Shown: positions 7,552 through 14,954 of the stretch, piece by piece
How the letters are laid out: every line of letters begins with the position of its first letter
How positions within the stretch are numbered: position 1 is the first letter of the stretch
NCBI GenBank assembly: GCA_964568805.1
Contig: CAZMRW010000075.1
Coordinates: 1 to 22,327, forward strand
Direction: 5' to 3'
Length of the DNA stretch: 22,327 nt
DNA from: CAZMRW01 sp964568805
GTDB lineage: Bacteria > Pseudomonadota > Gammaproteobacteria > Methylococcales > Methylomonadaceae
The notes under the pieces: generated by a model
Databases searched by the model: none
The model's input: only the letters and a program-made list of their open reading frames with translations
Told to the model about the DNA's origin: nothing
Position numbers and translations under genes: made by a program

Positions 7552-8625
7552 TTACAAAGCCGCAATGGCAAGCAGTTTTTTCATCAGAGCGCCTTGATTA
7601 TGCACGTCAAGTTTTTGCATGATGCTTTTGATGTGGTGTCTAATCGTTTCCGTAGACCGGTGAGTGCTTGCGGCGATGCCCGGAATTGACGGCGTCGCAA
7701 TGAATTGCAGCGCGCATAAAGCTTCGCAATGAGTCAAGTTGTATAGCGCCATTAGCCGAACCTGCGCAGGATTGTTTTCATGATCGCTGATAAACGTCAG
7801 CACCACGCCTTTTTCATAAAATTCCCAGGCATACAAATTATCCAGAGTACGCGCCGGAATGACCGTAATGGCACAGGAAGCGCACTGGTTTTGCATGATC
7901 ACGGTATCGCAACCGATCCCCGCCATCACCGCCAAAACACGCTGTTCGGTCGTTTTATTTAAAAAAGCCAGGCGATTGCCCCGAATCTCGACACAATCCA
8001 TGGCCTCGATAACGAGGGTGAAAACCGGGTCAGAAAAGAGCACGTTCAGTTTGCGGTCGACAATGACGTAAGCGGCAATGCGCTTACCGGTCAGCAGCAT
8101 AATTTGGCTGTAAAGACTGAGCCATTGGTCTTTTTCCAAGGCGTTTTGCAACGGCGGCAGCAGCAATTGCAGCCTTTTCACATTGCCTTTCAATTCCGGC
8201 TCCGCAGCAGGTCGGCTGCCATTCAGATACAAGCAATAGGCGTAGCGGTCATTTAACGGAATCGACACGCCGAAACGGCAACGTTCCCCGGACGCGTCTG
8301 GCCCGATGCCGTTGTCAATGGGGCGATAGGTTTCGCTCAGCTTATTGGAGCAGAAAACCCGATAGGGATGTTTCATGACGATGGCGTCAAAACTGTCGGG
8401 TTCGCGAAGGTTAAGCTCGAAATGAGATTCCTGATCCGCCGTAACATTGTAACGGTACAAGTGATGAACCCCGCCTCCGCGGCCCAGGCCGACGATCGCC
8501 AGGAAACCACTGCCGCAACGCATGGCACCGGCTAATTCCGCCAAAAATAATTGCCAAAGCACCGGATTGCCGGGTGCTTTCGACAAAATGTCCTTGAGCA
8601 TAGGCGGCGAGTGGAGGGTAGGCAT
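7552..8625 (-). CDS. LuxR-family transcriptional regulator
   Basis: A 357-residue protein with a C-terminal LuxR/GerE helix-turn-helix (about 288-352). It shows the expected pattern: LT..E...L.FIA at the first helices, PGIAASTHRSTETIRHHIK for the recognition region and LDVHNQGAL at the end. The N-terminal 280 residues have no receiver domain and no autoinducer motif I can recognise. They look like a PAS/GAF-type sensory region containing several cysteines, including NQCASCAI, which might bind metal or respond to redox. It heads a probable operon with the membrane coiled-coil protein 15 bases downstream and lies upstream of haoAB. A palindrome at 8653-8668, 28 bases before its start codon, could be an autoregulatory site. 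Target genes are unknown; control of hao is inference. Confidence 0.85.
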   Translation of the reverse strand: MPTLHSPPMLKDILSKAPGNPVLWQLFLAELAGAMRCGSGFLAIVGLGRGGGVHHLYRYNVTADQESHFELNLREPDSFDAIVMKHPYRVFCSNKLSETYRPIDNGIGPDASGERCRFGVSIPLNDRYAYCLYLNGSRPAAEPELKGNVKRLQLLLPPLQNALEKDQWLSLYSQIMLLTGKRIAAYVIVDRKLNVLFSDPVFTLVIEAMDCVEIRGNRLAFLNKTTEQRVLAVMAGIGCDTVIMQNQCASCAITVIPARTLDNLYAWEFYEKGVVLTFISDHENNPAQVRLMALYNLTHCEALCALQFIATPSIPGIAASTHRSTETIRHHIKSIMQKLDVHNQGALMKKLLAIAAL

Positions 8626-8935
8626 GGTGTCTCGGTGTTTTTGTTTATATTTTGACCCATTTGGGTCATGACTTTAACACAAGAACTCATTATTCTATAG
8701 GCTAGGTTGATAACCGGACTCGATGCGGTTTAATTGAAAACGCTGTTTGTGTGGATGACGAAGTCAATTCTTGCATATTTAAATAGAATTTTGTGATGGG
8801 GTTTATTACTGATTACAACTTTCCTAATGGGGCTATTTTTCATGGCCACACGCCGTCTTCGTTTCTTTGATAGCAGTGATTAGAGCGCCTTGCCTCTGGT
8901 GTCAGCGACTCAACTCTTACTAAAAGGAGATTACT
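8626..8935. other. divergent intergenic region between luxR-type gene and secreted-protein gene
   Basis: Contains the palindrome at 8653-8668 near the regulator and the Shine-Dalgarno AAGGAG (about 8924-8929) of the plus-strand gene. No other gene or RNA was seen. Confidence 0.45.
8653..8668. promoter_or_regulatory. candidate operator for the LuxR-type regulator
   Basis: TGACCCA (8653-8659), TT, TGGGTCA (8662-8668) is a perfect 7-bp inverted repeat centred about 35 bases upstream of the regulator's ATG. On the minus strand a TATA-like AATATAAA follows it, so the repeat would overlap the promoter spacer. Size and symmetry fit a LuxR-type dimer site. Confidence 0.45.
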
Positions 8936-9730
8936 ATGTTAAAGCGTGTCACTTTTTTATTACCTATGCTGGTGCTACTGGTGCCGGCGATGACGATTGC
9001 CGCACCGGTGGTGTACGAAGCTCCGGGTGGTGAACCCGCCGAGATTGATGCTGCCGTGACTGGTTTTCGAACTTTTCTCGGAGACAATAATGGTGTGGGG
9101 GGGACGTTTCCAGATGGTCGTCGGGAAATTAACTGGGATGGCGTACCCGATGCATTCTCAGCCCCCAGTAACCTTCCGGCCAACTTCTTTAATGCAAATT
9201 CCCCGCGCGGGGCAGTTTTCTTCAGTCCGGGAACGGGTTTCCAGGTAAGTGCAGACGACTCTAATCCCACGAACACCCTGATTGAATTTGGCAATATCAA
9301 GAAGCAGCTTCCAAAACTCTTCAGGACCTTTAGTCCCCAGCGGCTTTTCACTGCCTTGGACAGCAATATCACGGAAGTACTCTTCTTCGTGCCAGGTACC
9401 TCCATGCCGGCTACGGTCGATGGGTTTGGTGTGGTCTTCACCGACGTGAATCGTAACAATATCACCAAAATCGAGTATTTCGACATTAACGGTTCGCTGC
9501 TGTTCAGTCGCTTTGTCCTGCCCGGAACCACAAAGCGCGAAAGCCTTTCTTTCCTGGGAGTCGGGTTTGATGAGGGCGAACGCGTATTTTTGGTCAGGAT
9601 CACCAGCGGCAACATATTTTTGAAATCAACCGGGGGAATTTTCCCTCCCATTACGGGACGTCGCAAGGACATTGTCGTGATGGATGATTTTATTTATGGA
9701 GAACCCCAACCCATACTTCCTCCATCCTGA
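8936..9730 (+). CDS. secreted protein of unknown function (INWDGVPD-type)
   Basis: A 264-residue protein with a clear signal peptide (1-22, ending TIAA) and a strong Shine-Dalgarno (AAGGAG, 6-7 bases before ATG). The early mature part contains FRTFLGDNNG and GRREINWDGVPDAF, a pattern I recognise from uncharacterised exported proteins of diverse bacteria, often with a PEP-CTERM tail. This copy ends IYGEPQPILPPS without such an anchor. The rest is Phe/Gly/Thr-rich with alternating hydrophobic residues, consistent with a beta-sandwich. No catalytic motif and no cysteines were noticed. The gene is divergent from the LuxR-type regulator and could share its regulatory region. Function unknown; protein existence is well supported. 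Confidence 0.75.
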   Translation: MLKRVTFLLPMLVLLVPAMTIAAPVVYEAPGGEPAEIDAAVTGFRTFLGDNNGVGGTFPDGRREINWDGVPDAFSAPSNLPANFFNANSPRGAVFFSPGTGFQVSADDSNPTNTLIEFGNIKKQLPKLFRTFSPQRLFTALDSNITEVLFFVPGTSMPATVDGFGVVFTDVNRNNITKIEYFDINGSLLFSRFVLPGTTKRESLSFLGVGFDEGERVFLVRITSGNIFLKSTGGIFPPITGRRKDIVVMDDFIYGEPQPILPPS

Positions 9731-10144
9731 TTCGAATGAAAAATCGGTGACTCCCATCGAATTTTTGGAAAGAATTCAAAGATTCTCCGTAGTCATCTCG
9801 CAAGGCGCCACTACTTTCACAAAACATACTTTCCTAAAAGTTTAGGACGAACAAAGGAGCCATATAGGCGGAGGGATGTATGGATTGTGGAGGCAGTGGC
9901 CGGCTCTTTCAGGCCACTACCCGATTTGAATTGCCTCCTCCGTCATCTGCATCATTCGGCGTGTCCTCTGAATAACTGGGATAAGAGCTTGATCAGGGAA
10001 AAAGCGAAAGCGTAATTCTACGAATGTTTGACCAGGCTGGCTGATTACGGCTTTAGCCTAATCCGTACTATGAATTTTTCCCTTGCCACGCCGGATCGAG
10101 TGAATCATCGGGGCGCGCTTCATTTTTGGTGCAGGAGATTAATC
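9731..10144. other. long intergenic region with nested inverted repeats
   Basis: A 414-base stretch without a convincing gene. Its main structure is the cluster of inverted repeats at 9867-9944. The last bases carry the Shine-Dalgarno (CAGGAG, about 10132-10137) of the amidohydrolase fragment. An in-frame upstream start at 10028 is unsupported by any ribosome binding site. Confidence 0.45.
9867..9944. repeat. nested and overlapping inverted repeats, possible attenuator
   Basis: Three pairings overlap. AGTGGCC (9895-9901) pairs with GGCCACT (9912-9918) around a 10-base loop. GGAGGCA (9889-9895) pairs with TGCCTCC (9932-9938). GGCGGAGG (9867-9874) pairs, with one G-U, with CCTCCGTC (9937-9944). 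The last two share bases 9937-9938, so extended versions partly compete. This could be a terminator of the upstream gene or a switchable leader of the downstream one. No known riboswitch class was recognised. Confidence 0.4.
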
Positions 10145-10579
10145 ATGTTGGAAAAATCTAGCCCCACTCGTCTGACGATCATAGTCTTTTTCCTGATTGT
10201 TTGGACGAACCTTTTCTATTCGGTGTCCCTGGCTGATCCAGCCAAGATCCTGATTCGAAATGCCTCCCTTCTCATGACGATGGATCCCTCGATTGGAGAG
10301 GGTGTCATGGGCATGATGAAAGACGCCGACCTTCTGGTCGAGAACGACAAGATCGCGGCCGTCGGCCAAAAGATGCAAGATACCGGCGCGGAAGTCTTGG
10401 ATGCCAGCGGGATGATCGTGATGCCGGGTTTCATCGATACGCACAACCATCTGTGGCAATCTTTGCTCCGGGGGTGCGGAACAGACCAGGATCTTTTGGG
10501 TTGGTTCGACACCTGTGTGGTTATGATGCGGTTTTGTTTTTCCGGATTTCCAGACTACATCCCGTTAGCTTTAAGTTAG
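10145..10579 (+). pseudogene. amidohydrolase-family gene truncated after the first metal motif
   Basis: ATG 10145 follows a good CAGGAG site. Residues 1-28 form a signal peptide (ending VSLA), then come the small beta-domain strands (KILIRNASLLMTMDP, then VENDKIAAVGQ) and the diagnostic MPGFIDTHNHLWQS, giving the first two metal-binding histidines His100 and His102. These are hallmarks of the cytosine-deaminase/chlorohydrolase-like branch of amidohydrolases, which normally run about 400-480 residues. After GWFDTCV (about residue 125) the text becomes unrelated (MMRFCFSGFPDYIP) and stops at 144. The remaining metal ligands and most of the barrel are gone, so the product cannot be catalytic. 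A deletion seems to have joined it to the segment upstream of the metallo-beta-lactamase gene, which begins 29 bases later. Confidence 0.75.
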
Positions 10580-10608
10580 GCGGTAACCTCATGACATGGG
10601 AGAAAGAA

Positions 10609-12591
10609 ATGCGAAAAAGAACGAACAGAAGATGCTCGACAATTTATAGCCATTCTCTCATGTTCACCTGCATGTTTCTGATAACGGTCAACCTGTTTGG
10701 AAACGGGTGTGCAATCCAAACCTCTTCGCCGTCTCAAACCTACCATGCAGAACTGGAATATCTGAAAGCGCTGCACCAAGCCGGGCCAGTCATGGATGCT
10801 CAGCTTAGCGCTAACCTGATGCAGCAGTTCATGAATGCCAATCAGTTCGAAGACGGCATCCAGTTTTTTGAATCCCTGCAGCAAACACACGAGTCCCGTC
10901 TCTCTCCTGAGCAAAAAGCCTTATACCTGAGTGCTGTGGGTGTTTTGCGCGCTTCCCGTGCTGATGAAGTGCCGCTGCTCAAACGAAGCGCTTGGGTGAA
11001 CGAGATCATCGAAATGCTGGAAAACGCGCGGCTGCTGACTCATAACGACAGCTTCCTGGTGCGTTGGATGACCGGCGTTGTTTATGCCCAACTCCCCGAT
11101 CGCTTCGGCAAGACCGATGCGGCCTTTGCCGATCTTCAATGGTGTGTGGACAACATCGCTAAAGCCCCTCATTCCGGCTGGCTACGGGAGGTTTTTTATC
11201 AGTTGGCCGTGCTATACAACAAAACCGGCGAACAAAAGCTGGCCCAGGACTACCTGCAGGCGAGCGGCTATCCCGGCTTCGACAAAACCATTATTCTTAC
11301 GACGCCGTATGCGGTCAACGCCGCGAAAGGCCATACATTTTATCCCAAACGCCTGACAGAAATTGTTCCCGGCAAGGTCTTCAACCTCTCGGGATTCGAA
11401 TTCACCGAGTATAACTTCATCGTTTCCATGGACGGCAAGGAACTGATCTCCATCGATGCCGGAACGCGGCCCGACTCGGCGCAGGCGGCCTATGAATTCC
11501 TGCGCAGTCGCGTCCCCGGCCTGCCGCCATTGACGACGGTGTTCGTGACCCACGCCCACTGGGACCATGTTGGCGGTCACCGTTTTTTTCGCCATCTGGG
11601 CACGCCGGTCAAGTTCTACGCCAGAGACAATTTCCGTAAGGAGCTGGATACCATCAGCAATGGCGGCCAGAAATTTCCGAATACCTACTTTTTTGGCACT
11701 GGCTTCAAGATGGAATTTCTCGACGATTTCAAACCCGATGTCGCCGTTAGTCAGCGTACCCAGCTGATCGTCGGAGGGACGCATTTTGAGCTCATCCCTG
11801 TGCCGGGCGGAGAAACGGTCGACGGCATGTTCGTTCATGTACCCGAGCATGACGTTCTTTTCGTCGGCGATTTCATCATGCCGTACATCGGGGCGCCGTT
11901 TGTTGAGGAAGGCAACCTGACGGGGCTTTTTGAGGCCATCGATACCATAGAGTCTCTCAAACCCAAACGCATGCTCCATGGGCATGAACCGTTGACCCGT
12001 ATTTTTCGCTCGCCGGCGATTCTCGTAAAGCTCAAAAATCACCTCAAATGGCTTAAATCTCAGGCTCTGAAGGGCATCTGGACGTGGATGGATCGTGCGG
12101 CGATTCAACAGCAGAACTTGATACCGCCGTCAATATATCAAGATGCCGAAGTACAACTGCCCTATCTTCTCATGCGCGAAAATGTCATCAATCGGCTCTA
12201 CGATCAGAATTTCGGGTATTGGCAGCCGGGTTTGCACGGTATGGACATGCTCAGCGAAAAAGAGTTTGGATCGATATTGACACACTACCTGGATCTTTCA
12301 GAAGAAGATTTGGCCGATGCGATAGAAAAAATGCTGGAAAGCGGCGACCATGAGCTCGCTGTGCGCATGACGGCTTGGGCGCTGACGCAATTTCCGGCTG
12401 ACAAAAAATTACAAACGCTTAAGGAAAATGCCTTCCTGAGACTGAAAGAGAAATACCAGGAGTTCAATCCCTTCAAGTTCATTATCTACTCACAGTCTAT
12501 TCGCCATCAAACACCGCAGTTACAGCAATTTCAGCCTGATAAAAGCAGGAAGGACAATCCTGACGTTGCTCCCCTTGTTCCTCGACGTTAG
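10609..12591 (+). CDS. alkyl-sulfatase-like metallo-beta-lactamase-fold hydrolase, exported
   Basis: ATG 10609 is preferred because GGGAGAAAGA precedes it directly; ATG 10591 is a weaker in-frame alternative. The 660-residue protein has a hydrophobic export signal (about 14-32) ending at GNGC, possibly an atypical lipobox. Residues about 40-230 look helical (TPR-like). The catalytic domain follows: HAHWDH (His315, His317, Asp319, His320), then PGGETVDG with Glu402 where usual family members have His, Asp421 in FVGDF, and HGHEP (His457, His459). The Glu ligand and the C-terminal EVQLP, NRLYDQNFGYW and LHGMDML stretches resemble SdsA1/BDS1 alkyl sulfatases and their dimerisation domain. Those enzymes cleave alkyl sulfate esters, but the substrate here is not established. 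It lies just after the truncated amidohydrolase. Confidence 0.8.
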   Translation: MRKRTNRRCSTIYSHSLMFTCMFLITVNLFGNGCAIQTSSPSQTYHAELEYLKALHQAGPVMDAQLSANLMQQFMNANQFEDGIQFFESLQQTHESRLSPEQKALYLSAVGVLRASRADEVPLLKRSAWVNEIIEMLENARLLTHNDSFLVRWMTGVVYAQLPDRFGKTDAAFADLQWCVDNIAKAPHSGWLREVFYQLAVLYNKTGEQKLAQDYLQASGYPGFDKTIILTTPYAVNAAKGHTFYPKRLTEIVPGKVFNLSGFEFTEYNFIVSMDGKELISIDAGTRPDSAQAAYEFLRSRVPGLPPLTTVFVTHAHWDHVGGHRFFRHLGTPVKFYARDNFRKELDTISNGGQKFPNTYFFGTGFKMEFLDDFKPDVAVSQRTQLIVGGTHFELIPVPGGETVDGMFVHVPEHDVLFVGDFIMPYIGAPFVEEGNLTGLFEAIDTIESLKPKRMLHGHEPLTRIFRSPAILVKLKNHLKWLKSQALKGIWTWMDRAAIQQQNLIPPSIYQDAEVQLPYLLMRENVINRLYDQNFGYWQPGLHGMDMLSEKEFGSILTHYLDLSEEDLADAIEKMLESGDHELAVRMTAWALTQFPADKKLQTLKENAFLRLKEKYQEFNPFKFIIYSQSIRHQTPQLQQFQPDKSRKDNPDVAPLVPRR

Positions 12592-12901
12592 GTTTATTAA
12601 ATGCACCCCATTTGTGTTGGGATAGCTATCTCCAACCGCGATCAAGAGTTATTCATGACCAAAGCAACAACCGGGCTCAAAGTAGAGTTGTATTTGATCT
12701 AAACCAGTGCTACCCAAGTCGGTGGCAATAGTTATTCCTGTCGTTAGGATTGCCCCAAATCCTCTGATCGAGCGGCGTTTGCAAAGCTTTCTTCGAAAAA
12801 CGTCATGCATTTGAATTTCGCTGGCGGTAATTGAATGATTTTGCCAAAATGAGTGTAACTTCTAATCAGTTTTCAGTGCCGGTTTAAATTTGCGAAACAC
12901 G
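12592..12901. other. intergenic region after the metallo-beta-lactamase gene
   Basis: No gene called. An imperfect palindrome TTGGGATAGCTATCTCCAA (12617-12635), with perfect core GATAGCTATC, sits 26 bases after the upstream stop. A small stem-loop AGGATT/AATCCT (12746-12763) follows. Neither has a T-run. The next gene has no recognisable Shine-Dalgarno. Confidence 0.4.
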
Positions 12902-13156
12902 ATGAAGCCAGTACAGGACATACTCAACCGCATCCGTTGGGACAAGAATCTGGCGGAAGATGATTTCAAGATCGGCTATTATGATCGGGTCGAGCAGCAG
13001 GCCATTGTTGTCGCCTTCAAGGAAATCATCTTTCCCAAAGATGACCATTTTTCATTTGACGTGATCGATCAGGAGGGCGAACTGCATTCTGTGCCCTATC
13101 ATCGGGTTAAAGCCATTTATCAGAACGACCGTTTAATATGGCATCGAGAGCACTAA
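12902..13156 (+). CDS. MJ1316/DUF504 (UPF0248) family protein
   Basis: An 84-residue protein starting at ATG 12902 (an earlier in-frame TTG at 12890 is unlikely). It matches the whole DUF504 pattern: PVQDILNRIRWD at the start, IGYYDRV, FKEIIFP, DHFSFDVIDQEGELHSVPYHRV and a final DRLIWHRE. The family was renamed MJ1316 after it was predicted to recognise RNA ends carrying cyclic phosphate groups and to work in RNA repair; direct evidence in bacteria is thin. Full-length for the family. The Shine-Dalgarno is poor. It lies 248 bases upstream of the DRHyd-like gene on the same strand, separated by a promoter-like element, so membership of the same system is uncertain. Confidence 0.85.
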   Translation: MKPVQDILNRIRWDKNLAEDDFKIGYYDRVEQQAIVVAFKEIIFPKDDHFSFDVIDQEGELHSVPYHRVKAIYQNDRLIWHREH

Positions 13157-13220
13157 AACGGTATGCCGATTTATATGTCTACCGATACATACATCTGCAG
13201 TCAAACTCACGGCGATAAAA

Positions 13221-13248
13221 TTAAAGCAGCCGTTTCTAACTTTATAAT
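13221..13248 (+). promoter_or_regulatory. promoter candidate for the DRHyd-patatin operon
   Basis: A perfect TATAAT (13243-13248) with TTAAAG (13221-13226) 16 bases upstream. Transcription from here would give a leader of about 150 bases that includes both inverted repeats (13296-13309 and 13323-13338) before the GTG start at 13405. Confidence 0.4.
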
Positions 13249-13295
13249 TCATGTGATAGTATTGCCTGCAAGGTGATAAGCGTGAAGCGGGAAGT

Positions 13296-13309
13296 CCGGA
13301 TGTATCCGG
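13296..13309. repeat. 6-bp inverted repeat in the operon leader
   Basis: CCGGAT (13296-13301), GT, ATCCGG (13304-13309). Perfect arms, 14 bases before the larger palindrome. It may be a second half of the same regulatory region. Confidence 0.35.
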
Positions 13310-13322
13310 TGTGCACATAAGG

Positions 13323-13338
13323 CCTTGGTTAACCAAGG
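13323..13338. promoter_or_regulatory. 16-bp perfect palindrome, candidate operator or leader hairpin
   Basis: CCTTGGTTAACCAAGG is fully self-complementary. Flanking GG and GCC extend the pairing with one bulged G (13321-13341). It sits 66 bases before the GTG start, downstream of the promoter candidate, where a dimeric repressor could block transcription or an RNA hairpin could control it. Confidence 0.5.
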
Positions 13339-13404
13339 GCCAACCGATAGCGAAGTTCATCTGGACCACATCCCGTTTTGATCTATCGACTATGGAGACA
13401 TCGT

Positions 13405-14796
13405 GTGACAGATTCCTTTACGTTCAACAAACCGCTGTGTTTTGTCCTGATGCCTTTCGGCGTTAAAAAAGATCCGGTCAACGGAATGAACATCGATTTC
13501 GATGCCATTTATGAAAAGGCTATTCGGCAAGGCATTGAAGATGCGGGGATGGAGCCGATCCGAGCCGATGAGGAACGCACCGGCGGGATCATTCACAAAC
13601 CGATGTTCGAACGCCTGATGCTTTGCGATTTCGCCGTCGCCGATCTTACCACCGCCAATGCCAACGTATTTTACGAGCTCGGCGTGCGTCATGCGGTCAG
13701 GCCGGCAACAACCTTGTCTGTCTTTGCCGCTAATCAGAAAATTCCATTCGACCTGAATTTTATCCGCGCGTTGCCTTATACACTTGGCGCCGATAATAGC
13801 TTCAGTCCTGAGGAAACTGCCAATTTGGTAAAAAATATCTGCACCAAACTTAGCGAATTGAAAAAGCTGCAAGCCCAGGGCGAAGTGCAGGACAGCCCCA
13901 TCTTTCAATTGTTGCAGGATTACGGCAAACCGGACATTTCGAGGTTGAAGACCGATGTCTTCCGCGATCAGGCGCAGTACGCGGCCGATATCAAAAAGAG
14001 TATGGCGCGCGCCCGGAATGGAGGAAATGCCGAAGCTGTCCACCGGATTGAAGAATCCCTGGGCGGTAACCTGCAGACGACCGAAGCCGGCGTGCTGGTC
14101 GATCTGTTTTTGAGCTACCGGGCCGTGCAGGACTTTCAAGCCATGCTCGATTTATATAAAAGACTGCCCGTGGTACTGCAACGTGCGGTGATGTTGCGCG
14201 AGCAGTTGGGTTTTGCATTAAACCGTTTGGGTCAACGCGCGGAGGCGCTGGACGTCTTGCAGGCGGTCATCGATGAACAGGGGCGAAGTTCCGAGACCTG
14301 CGGGTTGATCGGCCGGATTTATAAGGATCAATGGCAGAATGCCAAGAAAAACGGTGACGATTTTCTGGCCGCGGGCTATCTCGACAAGTCGATTCAGGCT
14401 TACCGGGAAGGCTTTGAGACTGATTTCCGCGATGCCTATCCCGGCATTAATGCCGTTACCCTGCTCGATATCAAGGGTGACGCGGAGGCATTGGCATTGC
14501 AGGCCGAGTTGTTGCCGGTTGTCCGTTACGCGGTAAAACGCCGTCTGGCCTCGACAAAGCCGGATTATTGGGATCATGCGACGTTGCTGGAGCTGGCGGT
14601 GCTGGCCGATGATCAAAAAGGTGCGCTGCGTTATCTGGGCGATGCGCTCGCTGCCGTGCGGGAACCGTGGGAGCCGTTGACCACTGCCAACAACCTTAAA
14701 ATGATTCAGGATGCGCGCAAGGCGAGAGGAAACGATCAAGTCTGGCTTGAGCAATTGCTCGGCGCCTTGCAGAAGGCGGGCGGGCAAAGTTCGTAG
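13405..14796 (+). CDS. DRHyd-like (deoxyribosyltransferase-like) domain fused to TPR/TRAFs-binding-type scaffold
   Basis: The start is GTG 13405, since GGAGA (13394-13398) lies 6 bases before it; an upstream in-frame TTG has no such site. The product has 463 residues. The N-terminal domain (about 10-150) begins CFVLMPFG and carries RADEERTGGIIH and DFAVADLTTANANVFYELG, with Glu91 matching the catalytic Glu of nucleoside 2-deoxyribosyltransferase-like folds. Related domains are predicted to cleave the N-glycosidic bond of nucleotides or NAD. Residues about 175-460 form a helical repeat region of the DUF4071/MAP3K TRAFs-binding type (TPR-S in the immunity literature), with an ETCGLIGRIYK...W segment near 297-310 and YWDHATLLELAVL at 388-400. 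Similar segments recur in the patatin gene downstream. Probably cytoplasmic. Role proposed: makes or senses a nucleotide-derived signal. Confidence 0.8.
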   Translation: MTDSFTFNKPLCFVLMPFGVKKDPVNGMNIDFDAIYEKAIRQGIEDAGMEPIRADEERTGGIIHKPMFERLMLCDFAVADLTTANANVFYELGVRHAVRPATTLSVFAANQKIPFDLNFIRALPYTLGADNSFSPEETANLVKNICTKLSELKKLQAQGEVQDSPIFQLLQDYGKPDISRLKTDVFRDQAQYAADIKKSMARARNGGNAEAVHRIEESLGGNLQTTEAGVLVDLFLSYRAVQDFQAMLDLYKRLPVVLQRAVMLREQLGFALNRLGQRAEALDVLQAVIDEQGRSSETCGLIGRIYKDQWQNAKKNGDDFLAAGYLDKSIQAYREGFETDFRDAYPGINAVTLLDIKGDAEALALQAELLPVVRYAVKRRLASTKPDYWDHATLLELAVLADDQKGALRYLGDALAAVREPWEPLTTANNLKMIQDARKARGNDQVWLEQLLGALQKAGGQSS

Positions 14797-14954
14797 TGAA
14801 ATTGAAGGCCGTATGCTGCTCGACCTTCGAATAATTCTCCTGATCAACAAAGAGAAGAAAATGTTTTTGAAGCAGTCGTATTAAGCAATCGGTGTGGGCC
14901 GGTTTTGCCGTTTAGCATTCAATAATAACAATGAACCATCGCAAGGGGAGAAAA

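Noticed and set aside
8920..9672. A 250-codon minus-strand frame opposite the secreted INWDGVPD protein
   Set aside because: The plus-strand gene has a signal peptide and a strong Shine-Dalgarno; the minus frame is Ser/Pro/Lys-rich with no motif.
9867..9944. Known riboswitch or mobile-element terminus
   Set aside because: No conserved riboswitch core or transposase was found and no flanking direct repeats were seen.
11212..12108. A 298-codon minus-strand frame opposite the metallo-beta-lactamase gene
   Set aside because: The opposite strand contains the HxHxDH catalytic site; this frame shows only Arg-rich antisense text.
13390..14850. Long minus-strand frames opposite the DRHyd-like gene
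   Set aside because: The plus-strand protein has conserved domains and a matching ribosome site; the mirror frames do not.
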